A stretch of DNA of 64,000 bases from Paracidovorax konjaci (GTDB lineage: Bacteria > Pseudomonadota > Gammaproteobacteria > Burkholderiales > Burkholderiaceae_C), in contig NZ_FOMQ01000001.1 of NCBI RefSeq assembly GCF_900112675.1, positions 62,001 through 126,000 of the forward strand, in the 5' to 3' direction. Below are positions 49,696 to 58,342 of the stretch, one piece after another. How positions within the stretch are numbered: position 1 is the stretch's first letter; every line of letters begins with the position of its first letter. The notes beneath the pieces were generated by a model that was not told the DNA's origin, did not search any database, and saw only the letters and a program-made list of their open reading frames with translations. A program made the translations under genes and the position numbers.

Positions 49696-52104
49696 TCAAA
49701 ATGTGTGACGCAGGCTGACCGATGCGCTGCGTGGCGCCCCCGGCGTGATCCAGACCGTGTGGTAGGCGCTCGCGTAGTAGCGCCGGTCGAACAGGTTGTC
49801 CACCTGCAGCGAGAGCCGCCAGCCGCGCGCCGCCTTCCATTGCGCGACCAGGCGGGCGGTGGTGTAGGCCGGCAGGCGCGGCGAGCCAGCGTCGCCCGTG
49901 CGCTCGCCCACGTGCGTGAGTCCCATTCCCGCCGAGGCCCCGCCGCCTTCGTCCAGCGCCCATTCGCGCAGCAGCAGCACGCTGCCGCTGGCGCGCGGGA
50001 ACTGCGGCAGCGATTCGCGCAGCCAGGCGGCGCCGGCCACGATGCGCCAGGACGGGGAGAGCCGGCCGCTCAGTTCGGCCTCCAGCCCGCGGCTGCGCAC
50101 GCGGCCGGCGGCGAGGCTGTGGTCGGTGTGCTGCGGGTCGATCACCAGCACGTGGCGCTTGGCGATGTCGAAGAGCGCCAGCGCGGCGGACAGGCGGCCC
50201 GGCTCCGGCTGCCACTTCACCCCCACTTCGCGGGCGCTGCCGCGCTCCGGGCGGAACGAAGCACCGGCCGCGTCCACGCCGATGTTGGGCCGCAGCGAAG
50301 CCCCCGCGCTCGCGTACACGGCCCAGCCCGGGCGCGGCAGCCAGGTGATGCCGCCACGCGGCGACCAGGCGCTCTGCGACTGGCGCTGCGCGGTGGCGGC
50401 GAGCCGGTTGTCCACCGCCTGCCGGAAGCTGTCGTGCCGCACGCCCAGCAGCAGCCGCCAGCGGGGCGCGAGCGTGACCTGGTCCTGCAGGTACAGGCCC
50501 CGCCCGGACTGCCGCTCGCGCGTGGACTGCAGGGTGTCGGTGGTGGCCGGCAGCACGCTGCGGTAGACGGGGTCGCGCACGTCGATGCCGTAGTCGCGCC
50601 AGCCGCTTTCCGGGTTGCGCAGCAGCAGCTGGTCCATGTCGAAGGCGAAGGCTTCCGCGCCCAGCAGCAGCGCGTGCGCGCGCCCGCCGCCGTCGGTGAA
50701 CTGCCCGCGCAGGTCGGCCTGCACGGAGCGGTCGGTGGAGGCGAAGTCGCGCCAGCGCCGCTGCCGCCAGAGCCAGCCGGTGGCGTCCAGGTCGGCCAGC
50801 GCCTCGCCGTAGCCGTGCCCGTACGTGGTGAAGCCGCGCATGGTGCCGCGCCGCGCCATGGCGCCGGCATGCAGCTGCCACCCGGGAGACAGGTCGTGGC
50901 TCAGCAGCCCCTGGTGGGTCTGGTTGACCATGGTGAGATCGCCGTCGCCGGGCTCGCCGAAGAACCGCGTGTCGGGGATGGTGCCGGGCACGCCGCCGAT
51001 CGCGACCACGCCGCGGTCCAGCGGCGCGCGCTGGCGCAGCCACTCGCCGTCGTAGCGCACGGTGGTGCCGGGCGCGGGCTTCCAGGTGAGCGTGGGCGCG
51101 AGCATTTCGCGGCGCGTGCGCACGTGCTCGCGGAAGCTGCCGCGGTCTTCTGCCACGGCGATCAGGCCCCAGGCCAGGCGCGGGGGCGGCGCGTCGGCGC
51201 CGGTGTCCGGCGGGGCGCCGAACGGGCCGCCCAGCTCCAGCACGCCGCGCCGGCCCCGGTGCTGCGACAGCGTCCATTCGGCGGCGCGCACGGGCTCCCG
51301 GGGCGCCGCGCGGGTCACGCTGTCCAGGGTGCCGCCGGGCTCGGAAAAACCGTAGAGCGCGGCCACCGGCCCGCGCAGGAATTCGAAGCGCTCCACGTTG
51401 GCGGTATCGCGCGGCGCATTGAAGCCGCGGTTGGCCTGCATGCCGTTGCGCAGCAGGCTCATGCCCGTGTCCTCGTGGCCCGCGAAGCCGCGCAGCGCGA
51501 TGTTGTCCCAGGTGCCGCCGAAATCGTTCTGCCGCGAGACGCCGGGCACGTAGTCGATCACCTGGTCGAGCCGCGTCGCGCCGAGCGCGCCGAGGGTGCC
51601 GCGGTCGATGGTGGAAAGCGCCTGCGGCACTGCGAGCGCCGGCCCGGGCATGCGCGTGGCCGAGGGCGCCGGGGCCGCGGCATCGGGCCGCACCGCGGCG
51701 CCGGCTGCGCCGTCCGCATCGCGACGTGCCGCCACCCGCACCTCGGGATGCACGGCGGCATCCGGGCCGGGAAGGGGCGGGGCCGCGCGCCGCAGCGCGA
51801 ACAGCCCCGGGGAGACTTCCTCGGCCACCCAGCCCGTGCCGCGCAGCAGCTGCTGCAGCGCCTGCGCCGCGGTGGCGGCCTGCGCGACCGGCCGGCCGGC
51901 CAGGTCCTGCGGCAGCGTGCCGTCGGCCTGGATGGTGATGCCCGCGCGCGCCGCGAGGGCGGCGAGCTGTTCCACGAGCGGGCCGGCGGGCAGGTCGAAG
52001 GCGGCGCCCCGTGCCGCGCCCGGGCCCGCAGCGAACGCCAGCACCGCCGCCAATGCCGCGGTGCCGCAGGCCCGGCGGGGGCGCAGGCAGCGGGCTGCGG
52101 GCAT
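49696..52104 (-). CDS. TonB-dependent transducing receptor (with STN domain)
   Basis: An 802-residue siderophore receptor with a signal peptide and an STN domain (about 33-110: AAFDLPAGPLVEQLAALAAR...QLLRGTGW) that contacts FecR. The plug contains VIDYVPGVSRQNDFGGTWDN and RFEFLRGPVAALYGFSEPGG; the barrel ends LRHTF. The plug is nearly identical to that of its downstream paralogue. It completes a FecI-FecR-receptor surface-signalling set, starting 4 bp after fecR. Confidence 0.94.
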   Translation of the reverse strand: MPAARCLRPRRACGTAALAAVLAFAAGPGAARGAAFDLPAGPLVEQLAALAARAGITIQADGTLPQDLAGRPVAQAATAAQALQQLLRGTGWVAEEVSPGLFALRRAAPPLPGPDAAVHPEVRVAARRDADGAAGAAVRPDAAAPAPSATRMPGPALAVPQALSTIDRGTLGALGATRLDQVIDYVPGVSRQNDFGGTWDNIALRGFAGHEDTGMSLLRNGMQANRGFNAPRDTANVERFEFLRGPVAALYGFSEPGGTLDSVTRAAPREPVRAAEWTLSQHRGRRGVLELGGPFGAPPDTGADAPPPRLAWGLIAVAEDRGSFREHVRTRREMLAPTLTWKPAPGTTVRYDGEWLRQRAPLDRGVVAIGGVPGTIPDTRFFGEPGDGDLTMVNQTHQGLLSHDLSPGWQLHAGAMARRGTMRGFTTYGHGYGEALADLDATGWLWRQRRWRDFASTDRSVQADLRGQFTDGGGRAHALLLGAEAFAFDMDQLLLRNPESGWRDYGIDVRDPVYRSVLPATTDTLQSTRERQSGRGLYLQDQVTLAPRWRLLLGVRHDSFRQAVDNRLAATAQRQSQSAWSPRGGITWLPRPGWAVYASAGASLRPNIGVDAAGASFRPERGSAREVGVKWQPEPGRLSAALALFDIAKRHVLVIDPQHTDHSLAAGRVRSRGLEAELSGRLSPSWRIVAGAAWLRESLPQFPRASGSVLLLREWALDEGGGASAGMGLTHVGERTGDAGSPRLPAYTTARLVAQWKAARGWRLSLQVDNLFDRRYYASAYHTVWITPGAPRSASVSLRHTF

Positions 52105-52108
52105 GGGC

Positions 52109-53122
52109 TCAGGCCCCGTGCGCCGGCACCACCCGCGCCCAGTAGCGCGTGCGCCAGACCACGCGCACCGGCAGCGAGCGGGGCAGGGCGTCGATCACCG
52201 CATCGCCCTGGTCGAGCTGGAAGGCGCCGGTGATGCGCAGGCCCGCCACGGCCGGATCGCACTGCAGCCAGCCATGGCGGTGGCGCGCCAGCTCGGCCAG
52301 GAAGTCGCCCAGCGGCTGGCCGCGCGCCACCAGCAGGCCGTCGGTCCAGCGGTCCGCGAACGGGTCGGCCGGCCGGGCGGGGCCCAGGTGCGCCGGGCCG
52401 AACGAGAGCGCCTGGCCGGCGTCCACGCGGGCTTCCAGGCCGTCGGCGGTGCGCAGCGCCACGGCGCCGGCCTGCACGGTCGCGCGGCAGCCGGTGTCGG
52501 CATCCTCCAGCGTGCGCGCCAGGAAGTGCGCGGGCGGCAGCGCGCCTTCCGCCAGCGCCTGCAGCGTGCCGGCGGCCGTGTGCAGTTCCAGCGGCGGCGC
52601 GCCGCCGGCCGCCGCGCCGGCCTGCAGTCGCACTTCGCCGCGCAGCAGCTCCAGGCGGCGCGCCTGCGGGCCGAAGGCGATCGCCACGGCGGTACCGGTG
52701 TTGAGCCACACGCGGGAGCCGTCGGGCAGCGTGGCCAGGCGGCGCTCGCCCACGCCGGTGCGCAGGTCCGCGGCCCAGGCCGTGCCGGCTTCGCGCCACG
52801 CCAGGTGCGCCAGCGGCAGCGCCAGCGCGATCCCGCCCGCCGCGCGCAGCACGCGGCGGCGTCCCGCGGCGTCGGGCCGGCCCAGCACGGCGCGGGCCAG
52901 CGGCGGGGGCACCAGGCCCAGTTGATCCTGCATGCGGCGCGCGCGCTGCCAGGCCTGTTCGTTCTCGGGATGGGCGGCGCGCCAGCGCTCGCACGCGGCA
53001 TGGTCCTGCGCACTGGCGCCGCCCGCGTGCAGGCGGGCCAGCCAGCGCGCGGCTTCGCGCACGGCGGCGCGGCCGGGCGGAGTGCCGGCGGTCGCGCCGC
53101 TCAGTCCGCTGCCAGGATGCAT
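52109..53122 (-). CDS. fecR: FecR-type anti-sigma/sigma regulator
   Basis: A 337-residue inner-membrane regulator. The cytoplasmic N-terminal DUF4880-like helix region (AAVREAARWLARL...WRAAHPENEQAWQRA) binds the sigma factor. One membrane segment (about residues 90-110, VLRAAGGIALALPLAHLAW) leads to a periplasmic FecR domain with RLATLPDGSRVWLNTGTAVAI and a C-terminal STN-like part that touches the receptor. The ATG at 53122 overlaps the sigma gene by 22 bp. Confidence 0.9.
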   Translation of the reverse strand: MHPGSGLSGATAGTPPGRAAVREAARWLARLHAGGASAQDHAACERWRAAHPENEQAWQRARRMQDQLGLVPPPLARAVLGRPDAAGRRRVLRAAGGIALALPLAHLAWREAGTAWAADLRTGVGERRLATLPDGSRVWLNTGTAVAIAFGPQARRLELLRGEVRLQAGAAAGGAPPLELHTAAGTLQALAEGALPPAHFLARTLEDADTGCRATVQAGAVALRTADGLEARVDAGQALSFGPAHLGPARPADPFADRWTDGLLVARGQPLGDFLAELARHRHGWLQCDPAVAGLRITGAFQLDQGDAVIDALPRSLPVRVVWRTRYWARVVPAHGA

Positions 53123-53649
53123 GCCTCGAACGCCTGCACCATGTAGCGCTTCACGCTGCGCTCGGTCACCCCCAGTTCGGTGGCGATGGCGGCGTAGTCG
53201 CGCCCTTCGAGCTGCGACAGCAGGAAGGCGCGCCGCACGCGTTCGGCCAGCCCGGCGAGGGCCGCGTCCAGGCGGTGCAGCGCCTCGCGCGCGATCGCGT
53301 GCTGTTCGGCCGAGGGCCAATCGGCCGGCGGCAGCGAGGCCAGGGCATCGAGCCACGCGCGTTCCAGCGACAGCCGGCGGAAATGGTTGGCCACGAGCCG
53401 GCCCGCGACCGTGGCGAGGAAGGCGCGCGGCTCGCGGGGCGCGGGCGCCTCGGCCGCGCCGCCGCGCAGCCGGTGCGAGAGCAGGCGCAGGAAGGTGTCC
53501 TGCGCCAAGTCGGCGGCCTGGTCGGGGCATCCCAGCCGGCGGCGCAACCAGCCCTGCAGCCAGCCGTGGTGGTCACCGTAGAGGCGGCCGAGATCCTGCC
53601 CGGCGGCGGGCGCTGGGGCGGCGTCGATCGGAGAGCTTGCGTAAACCAC
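53101..53649 (-). CDS. ECF sigma factor, FecI type
   Basis: A 182-residue extracytoplasmic-function sigma factor. Region 2 is LYGDHHGWLQGWLRRRLGCPDQAADLAQDTFLRLL and region 4 is LEGRDYAAIATELGVTERSVKRYMVQAFEACI, both typical of iron-siderophore sigma factors. It should direct transcription of the adjacent receptor genes when the transducer binds its ligand. A Fur-like box lies upstream. Confidence 0.93.
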   Translation of the reverse strand: MVYASSPIDAAPAPAAGQDLGRLYGDHHGWLQGWLRRRLGCPDQAADLAQDTFLRLLSHRLRGGAAEAPAPREPRAFLATVAGRLVANHFRRLSLERAWLDALASLPPADWPSAEQHAIAREALHRLDAALAGLAERVRRAFLLSQLEGRDYAAIATELGVTERSVKRYMVQAFEACILAAD

Positions 53650-53713
53650 GGTGCAGGCGGGACAACGGATGGGGGCGGGGCGGGGGGCACCGGCCGCCCG
53701 GGCAACCCATAGA

Positions 53714-53735
53714 AATGCAAATGACTCGCATTATT
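53714..53735 (-). promoter_or_regulatory. Fur-box-like site before the sigma factor gene
   Basis: AATGCAAATGACTCGCATTATT contains ATGCAAATGA-type and GCATTATT halves resembling betaproteobacterial Fur operators. It lies about 65-85 bp before the sigma factor ATG. Iron repression of the whole FecIR-receptor set is inferred. Confidence 0.55.
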
Positions 53736-53789
53736 CCACGCGACAGTGGGCACGGCGCCATCCCCGCCGCGCGGAGGGTGTGCCACGTG

Positions 53790-53853
53790 ATTTGCTATCG
53801 AATATGTAGCTAACTATCGAATGAACCCGGCGGCATGGAGGCCTTTTGGCTTG
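53790..53853 (-). repeat. Intergenic dispersed repeat, copy 7
   Basis: The core is on the minus strand at 53836-53806. It is the most diverged copy, with ATTCGATAG occurring twice as a direct repeat. It keeps ATGCCGCCG and a 5' GGCCT flank. Confidence 0.75.
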
Positions 53854-54053
53854 AATTCCTGCCCTTTGCCGCCCGCCGGGCCGGGCGCGCGCCGCGGGGG
53901 GCTCCGGGCGATCGGGGACAATACGCGCTGGTTTCCGACCGCCCGCGCGTGTCCGCCTGCCCCTTTCGCGCAGGCCGCCACGCGCTGTTTTTTGCCGCTC
54001 CTTCCCTTTTCCCCCTTGCCTTCGCCGGCCACCGTGCCGGCTTTTCCACTGCC

Positions 54054-54860
54054 ATGAAGAAGATCGCCGCTGTCGTATTGATGTCCCTGGGTGCCCTGCT
54101 TGCCGGTTGCGGCAAGAACGAGAGCGCGCAGCCCGCTGCCGCCGCCGCTCCGGCCACGCCCCCCGCCGCGGTCACGAAGATCGTGATCGGCCTGGACGAC
54201 AACTTCCCGCCCATGGGCTTCCGCGACGAGAAGAACCAGCTCGTGGGCTTCGATATCGACATGGCCCGCGAGGCCGCCAGGCGCATGGGCGTGGAAGTGG
54301 AATTCAAGCCCATCGACTGGAGCGCCAAGGAGGCCGAACTTTCCGGCAAGCGCGTGGACGCGCTCTGGAACGGGCTGACCATCACCGAAGAGCGCAAGCA
54401 GAACATCGCCTTCACCGCGCCCTACATGGAGAACCACCAGATCATCGTCGTGGCCGCCCAGGCCGCGATCAAGACCAAGGCGGATCTCGCCGGCAAGGTG
54501 GTCGGTGCGCAGGACGGCAGCAGCGCCGTGGACGCGGTCAAGAAGGAAGACGCCGTCTTCAAGTCGTTCAAGGAATTCAAGACCTTCGGCGACAACGTGA
54601 CGGCGCTCATGGACCTCTCCACCGGCCGCCTGGAAGCCGTGGTGGTCGATGAGGTGGTGGGCCGCTACTACGTCGCCAAGAAGCCGCAGGACTACGCCGT
54701 GCTGGACGAGCACTTCGGCACCGAGGAATACGGCGTGGGCGTGCGCAAGGACGACACCGCGCTGCAGGGCCGCCTCGACAAGGCGCTGGGCGACATGAAG
54801 CAGGACGGCGCCGCCGCGACCATCGCGACGCAGTGGTTCGGCAAGAACATCATTAAATAA
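54054..54860 (+). CDS. Amino-acid ABC transporter substrate-binding lipoprotein
   Basis: A 268-residue periplasmic-binding protein family 3 member. The lipobox is LLAGCGKN, followed by an Ala/Pro linker and the domain start VIGLDDNFPPMGFRDEKNQLVGFDIDMARE. Residues for amino-acid alpha-group binding are expected around ALWNGLTITEER and GSSAVDAVKK. It captures a polar amino acid for the permease and ATPase encoded next; which one cannot be told. Confidence 0.9.
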   Translation: MKKIAAVVLMSLGALLAGCGKNESAQPAAAAAPATPPAAVTKIVIGLDDNFPPMGFRDEKNQLVGFDIDMAREAARRMGVEVEFKPIDWSAKEAELSGKRVDALWNGLTITEERKQNIAFTAPYMENHQIIVVAAQAAIKTKADLAGKVVGAQDGSSAVDAVKKEDAVFKSFKEFKTFGDNVTALMDLSTGRLEAVVVDEVVGRYYVAKKPQDYAVLDEHFGTEEYGVGVRKDDTALQGRLDKALGDMKQDGAAATIATQWFGKNIIK

Positions 54861-54875
54861 AGGTACAACCCCCTG

Positions 54876-54930
54876 AGCGGCTGCGCCGCTTCCCCCTTCT
54901 CTCGCATCGCTGCGCGATGCGGGAAGGGGG
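54876..54930. repeat. GC-rich hairpin element (second repeat type)
   Basis: It lies between the binding-protein and permease genes. A small AGCGG/CCGCT hairpin (54876-54890) is followed by a long one: CCCCCTTC (54892-54899) with GAAGGGGG (54923-54930), inner stem CGCATCGC/GCGATGCG and a 3-nt loop. It resembles the CCCCCTGAG...GAAGGGGGACG elements I recall between genes in Comamonadaceae, and could attenuate downstream expression. Only one copy is in this window. Confidence 0.6.
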
Positions 54931-55034
54931 ACGACGCCAGCGCGGCGGGGCGGCCCTTGCGCGGCGTCCGCTGGTCTGGGCCGCGCCGGTTGCATGCGCT
55001 GTGTGCCGTGCAACCACTGAACTGTTCTGACTGC

Positions 55035-55688
55035 ATGGACTACGTTCTTTCACTTCTTGGACCATTGGCGCAGGGCGCGACGGTCACGTTGAAGCTCTTC
55101 GCGATCACGCTGGCGCTGGCGGTGCCGCTGGGCCTGGCGCTGGCGCTCGCGCGGGTGTCGCGCTGGGGGCTGCTGTCGGGGCTGGTCAACGGCTATATCT
55201 GGCTCATGCGCGGCACGCCGCTCATGCTGCAGATGCTGTTCATCTATTTCGCGCTGCCGTTCGTGCCGGTGCTCGGCGTGCGGTTGCCGGATTTCCCCGC
55301 GGCGGTGGTGGCGTTCGCGCTGAACTACGCGGCCTACTTCGCCGAGATCTTCCGCGCGGGCATCCAGTCGATCGACCGCGGCCAGTACGAGGCCGCCAAG
55401 GTGCTCGGCATGACCTACGGCCAGACCATGCGCCGCATCGTGCTGCCGCAGATGGTGCGCCGCATCCTGCCGCCGATGAGCAACGAGACCATCACGCTGG
55501 TCAAGGACACCTCGCTCATCTACGTGCTGGCGCTCAACGACCTGCTGCGCGCCGCGCGCGGCATCGTGCAGCGCGACTTCACGACCACGCCCTTCCTCGT
55601 GGCCGCTGCCTTCTATCTCGTGATGACCCTGGTGCTCACCTGGGGCTTCCAGCGCCTGGAGCGACGCTATGCACGCCACGACGCCTGA
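55035..55688 (+). CDS. Amino-acid ABC transporter permease
   Basis: A 217-residue HisM/GlnP-type inner-membrane permease with about five helices. The EAA loop is visible as QYEAAKVLGMTYGQTMRRIVLPQ, and RGTPLMLQMLF is another family motif. It overlaps the ATPase gene by 20 bp. The ATG at 55035 follows a 174-bp spacer with the hairpin element, so its level may be set separately from the binding protein. Confidence 0.94.
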   Translation: MDYVLSLLGPLAQGATVTLKLFAITLALAVPLGLALALARVSRWGLLSGLVNGYIWLMRGTPLMLQMLFIYFALPFVPVLGVRLPDFPAAVVAFALNYAAYFAEIFRAGIQSIDRGQYEAAKVLGMTYGQTMRRIVLPQMVRRILPPMSNETITLVKDTSLIYVLALNDLLRAARGIVQRDFTTTPFLVAAAFYLVMTLVLTWGFQRLERRYARHDA

Positions 55689-56466
55689 CATCGGCGCCTC
55701 CGGCGCCGCGCCCATGATCGATGCGCGCGGCCTGCACAAGGCCTTCGGCGGCCTGCCGGTGCTGCGCGATGTGTCGCTCACCCTCGGCCGCGGCGAGACC
55801 GTGGCCGTGATCGGCCCTTCGGGTTCCGGCAAGAGCACCTTCCTGCGCTGCCTGAACCACCTGGAGACCATCGACCGCGGCCACATCGCCATCGAGGGCG
55901 AGGCGCTCGCCACGACCGGTCCGGACGGCCGCTGCCGCTACGTGCCCGAGGCCGAGGTGCGCCGCATCGGCCGCCGCATGGGCATGGTGTTCCAGTCGTT
56001 CAACCTGTTCCCGCACCTGACGGTGCTGGAGAACGTGATTGAGGCGCCCATGGTGGTCAAGGGCCTTGCGCGCCAGGCCGCCGTGCCGCACGCGCAGGCG
56101 CTGCTCGCCAAGGTGGGCCTGTTGGAGAAGCAGGACAACTACCCCGCACGCCTGTCGGGCGGGCAGAAGCAGCGCGTGGCCATCGCCCGCGCGCTGGCGA
56201 TGGAGCCGGACATCCTGCTCTTCGACGAGCCCACCTCCGCCCTCGACCCGGAACTGACCGGCGAAGTGCTGCGCACCATGCGCGCGCTGGCCCAGGAGCG
56301 CATGACCATGCTGGTGGTCACGCACGAGATGGGCTTTGCGCGCGAGGTGGCGAACCGGGTGGTGTTCATGGACCGGGGCGAGATCATCGAGTCCGCGCCC
56401 GCGGCCGAGTTTTTTGCCAGTCCCCGGCATGCGCGAACCCAGGCATTCCTTCGCAGCATGCTGTGA
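55669..56466 (+). CDS. Amino-acid ABC transporter ATP-binding protein
   Basis: A 265-residue ATPase of the GlnQ/HisP class: Walker A GPSGSGKST, Q-loop FQSFNLFPH, signature LSGGQKQR, Walker B ILLFDEPTSALDPE and the switch His in VVTHEMGFAREV. The LEHLE-type loop reads LNHLETIDRG. Its start lies inside the permease gene, so the subunits are translationally coupled. Confidence 0.95.
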   Translation: MHATTPDIGASGAAPMIDARGLHKAFGGLPVLRDVSLTLGRGETVAVIGPSGSGKSTFLRCLNHLETIDRGHIAIEGEALATTGPDGRCRYVPEAEVRRIGRRMGMVFQSFNLFPHLTVLENVIEAPMVVKGLARQAAVPHAQALLAKVGLLEKQDNYPARLSGGQKQRVAIARALAMEPDILLFDEPTSALDPELTGEVLRTMRALAQERMTMLVVTHEMGFAREVANRVVFMDRGEIIESAPAAEFFASPRHARTQAFLRSML

Positions 56467-56574
56467 CGCGGCCGCCACACGAGGTGCAAACTAGTCCCGA
56501 TAATCCAAGCCAAGCCCCACGCAGCCTGCACAGGGCGCTACCGAAAAAGTAGCGATCCAAGGCCTGTGGCGATA

Positions 56575-56600
56575 GCAAACATCCATGCATGTATGTTTGC
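56575..56600. promoter_or_regulatory. Palindrome upstream of mlaF
   Basis: A 26-bp inverted repeat with perfect arms GCAAACAT (56575-56582) and ATGTTTGC (56593-56600) and an inner ATGCAT; only one base pair mismatches. It lies 74 bp before the mlaF start and is a plausible operator. The preceding GATAGCAAAC also resembles a fragment of the dispersed repeat. Confidence 0.45.
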
Positions 56601-56673
56601 GTTACCATCGCTCGCACGGCAAATGGCCGCACCCGCGACAATCACGCCTTTTCCTGCTTTCCAACCTTTCCGC

Positions 56674-57510
56674 ATGTCCGAGTCCGCCCCTCTGGTCGAG
56701 CTGCGCAACGTCACGTTCTCGTATGGCGAGCGTCCGATCCTGCGCGATCTGTCGCTGAAGATCCCGCGCGGGAAGGTGACCGCGCTCATGGGCGCATCCG
56801 GCGGCGGCAAGACCACCGTGCTGCGCCTGATCGGCGGGCAGCAGATAGCCCAGCAGGGCGAGGTGCTGTTCGATGGCCAGGACGTGGCGCGCATGGACGC
56901 CGCCCAGCTCTACGCCGCGCGGCGCCGCATGGGCATGCTGTTCCAGTTCGGCGCCCTGTTCACCGACATGAGCGTGTTCGAGAACGTGGCCTTCCCGCTG
57001 CGCGAGCACACCGACCTCTCCGAGGCGCTGGTGCGCGACATCGTGCTCATGAAGCTGCAGGCCGTGGGCCTGCGCGGCGCGCGCGACCTCCTGCCCAGCC
57101 AGATCTCCGGCGGCATGGCGCGGCGCGTGGCGCTGGCCCGCGCCATCGCACTCGACCCCGAACTGATCCTCTACGACGAGCCCTTCGCGGGGCTGGACCC
57201 GATCTCGCTCGGCACGGCCGCGCAACTGATCCGCCAGCTCAACGACGCGATGGGCCTCACGACGCTCGTGGTCTCGCACGACGTGGAGGAAACCTTCCGC
57301 GTCGCCGACCACGTGGTCATCCTGGGCCCCGGCGTGGTGGCCGCGCAGGGCACGCCCGACGAGGTGCGCGCCAGCACCGATCCGCTGGTGCACCAGTTCG
57401 TGCACGCGCTGCCCACGGGCCCCGTGCCATTCCACTACCCCGGCCCCACCGTGGCCGACGATTTCGGACCGCTGGGCATCGGCAGCGGCACGGGCGGAGG
57501 CGCGCGATGA
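56674..57510 (+). CDS. mlaF: Phospholipid-transport ATPase MlaF
   Basis: A 278-residue ABC ATPase powering retrograde lipid transport from the outer membrane. Walker A GASGGGKTT, FQFGALFTDMSVFENVAFPLRE, signature ISGGMARR and Walker B LILYDEPFAGLDPIS are typical of MlaF. The C-terminal extension after about residue 240 (GPVPFHYPGPTVADDFG) is usual in betaproteobacteria. It overlaps mlaE by 4 bp. Confidence 0.95.
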   Translation: MSESAPLVELRNVTFSYGERPILRDLSLKIPRGKVTALMGASGGGKTTVLRLIGGQQIAQQGEVLFDGQDVARMDAAQLYAARRRMGMLFQFGALFTDMSVFENVAFPLREHTDLSEALVRDIVLMKLQAVGLRGARDLLPSQISGGMARRVALARAIALDPELILYDEPFAGLDPISLGTAAQLIRQLNDAMGLTTLVVSHDVEETFRVADHVVILGPGVVAAQGTPDEVRASTDPLVHQFVHALPTGPVPFHYPGPTVADDFGPLGIGSGTGGGAR

Positions 57511-58289
57511 GCTGGTGGAAACCTTCGGACATCGGCTTCGCCACGCGCCGCGTGCTCGCGGACATCGGGCGCGCCGCGCGCCTGTTCGCACGCCTCGTGG
57601 GCCTGGCCGGCCCCACCCTGCAGCGCTTCGGCCTCGTGCGCGACCAACTGCACTTCCTGGGCAACTATTCGCTGTCGATCATCGCCGTCTCGGGCCTGTT
57701 CGTCGGCTTCGTGCTGGGGCTGCAGGGCTACTACACGCTGCAGCGCTACGGGGCCTCGCAGGCCCTGGGCCTGCTGGTGGCGCTGTCGCTGGTGCGCGAA
57801 CTCGGGCCCGTGGTGTCGGCGCTGCTGTTCGCCGGCCGCGCGGGCACCTCGCTCACGGCCGAGATCGGCCTCATGCGCGCGGGCGAGCAGCTCTCGGCCA
57901 TGGAAATGATGGCCGTGGACCCGGTGCGCCGCATCCTCGCGCCCCGCTTCTGGGCCGGCGTGATCGCCATGCCGCTGCTGGCGGCGGTGTTCAGCGCCGT
58001 GGGCGTGATCGGCGGCTGGGTGGTCGGCGTGGTCATGCTGGGCGTGGACGGCGGCGCGTTCTGGGGCCAGATGCAGAGCGGCGTGGACGTGTGGGCCGAT
58101 GTGGGCAACGGCGTGCTCAAGAGCTTCGTCTTCGGCGTCACGGTCACCTTCGTCGCGCTGCTGCAGGGCTATGTCGCCAAACCCACGCCCGAGGGCGTGT
58201 CGCGGGCCACCACGCGCACCGTGGTGATGGCCTCGCTCGCGGTGCTGGGGCTGGATTTCCTGCTCACCGCCTGGATGTTCAGCATCTGA
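57507..58289 (+). CDS. mlaE: Phospholipid-transport permease MlaE
   Basis: A 260-residue inner-membrane permease with the MlaE signature SLVRELGPVVSALLFAGRAGTSLTAEIG and the EQLSAMEMMAVDP coupling segment. Five to six membrane helices are visible. It forms the MlaFEDB complex with its neighbours. Confidence 0.96.
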   Translation: MSWWKPSDIGFATRRVLADIGRAARLFARLVGLAGPTLQRFGLVRDQLHFLGNYSLSIIAVSGLFVGFVLGLQGYYTLQRYGASQALGLLVALSLVRELGPVVSALLFAGRAGTSLTAEIGLMRAGEQLSAMEMMAVDPVRRILAPRFWAGVIAMPLLAAVFSAVGVIGGWVVGVVMLGVDGGAFWGQMQSGVDVWADVGNGVLKSFVFGVTVTFVALLQGYVAKPTPEGVSRATTRTVVMASLAVLGLDFLLTAWMFSI

Positions 58290-58342
58290 GGCGCCGCCCT
58301 CCGGTCCGCACGCAAGAACCCATCAAGAGAGAAACACACACC

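Larger units (their letters stand above)
53650..54053 (+). other. 404-bp divergent spacer between the sigma factor and the amino-acid ABC system
   Basis: It contains the Fur-like box, copy 7 of the dispersed repeat and about 200 bp of GC-rich leader before the binding-protein gene. No additional gene is convincing; an open frame reaching back to 53835 is low-complexity. Confidence 0.7.

Noticed and set aside
53835-54053. N-terminal extension of the amino-acid-binding protein back to 53835
   Set aside because: The extension is Arg/Ala-rich, would bury the lipoprotein signal 74 residues inside the protein, and starts inside the dispersed repeat.
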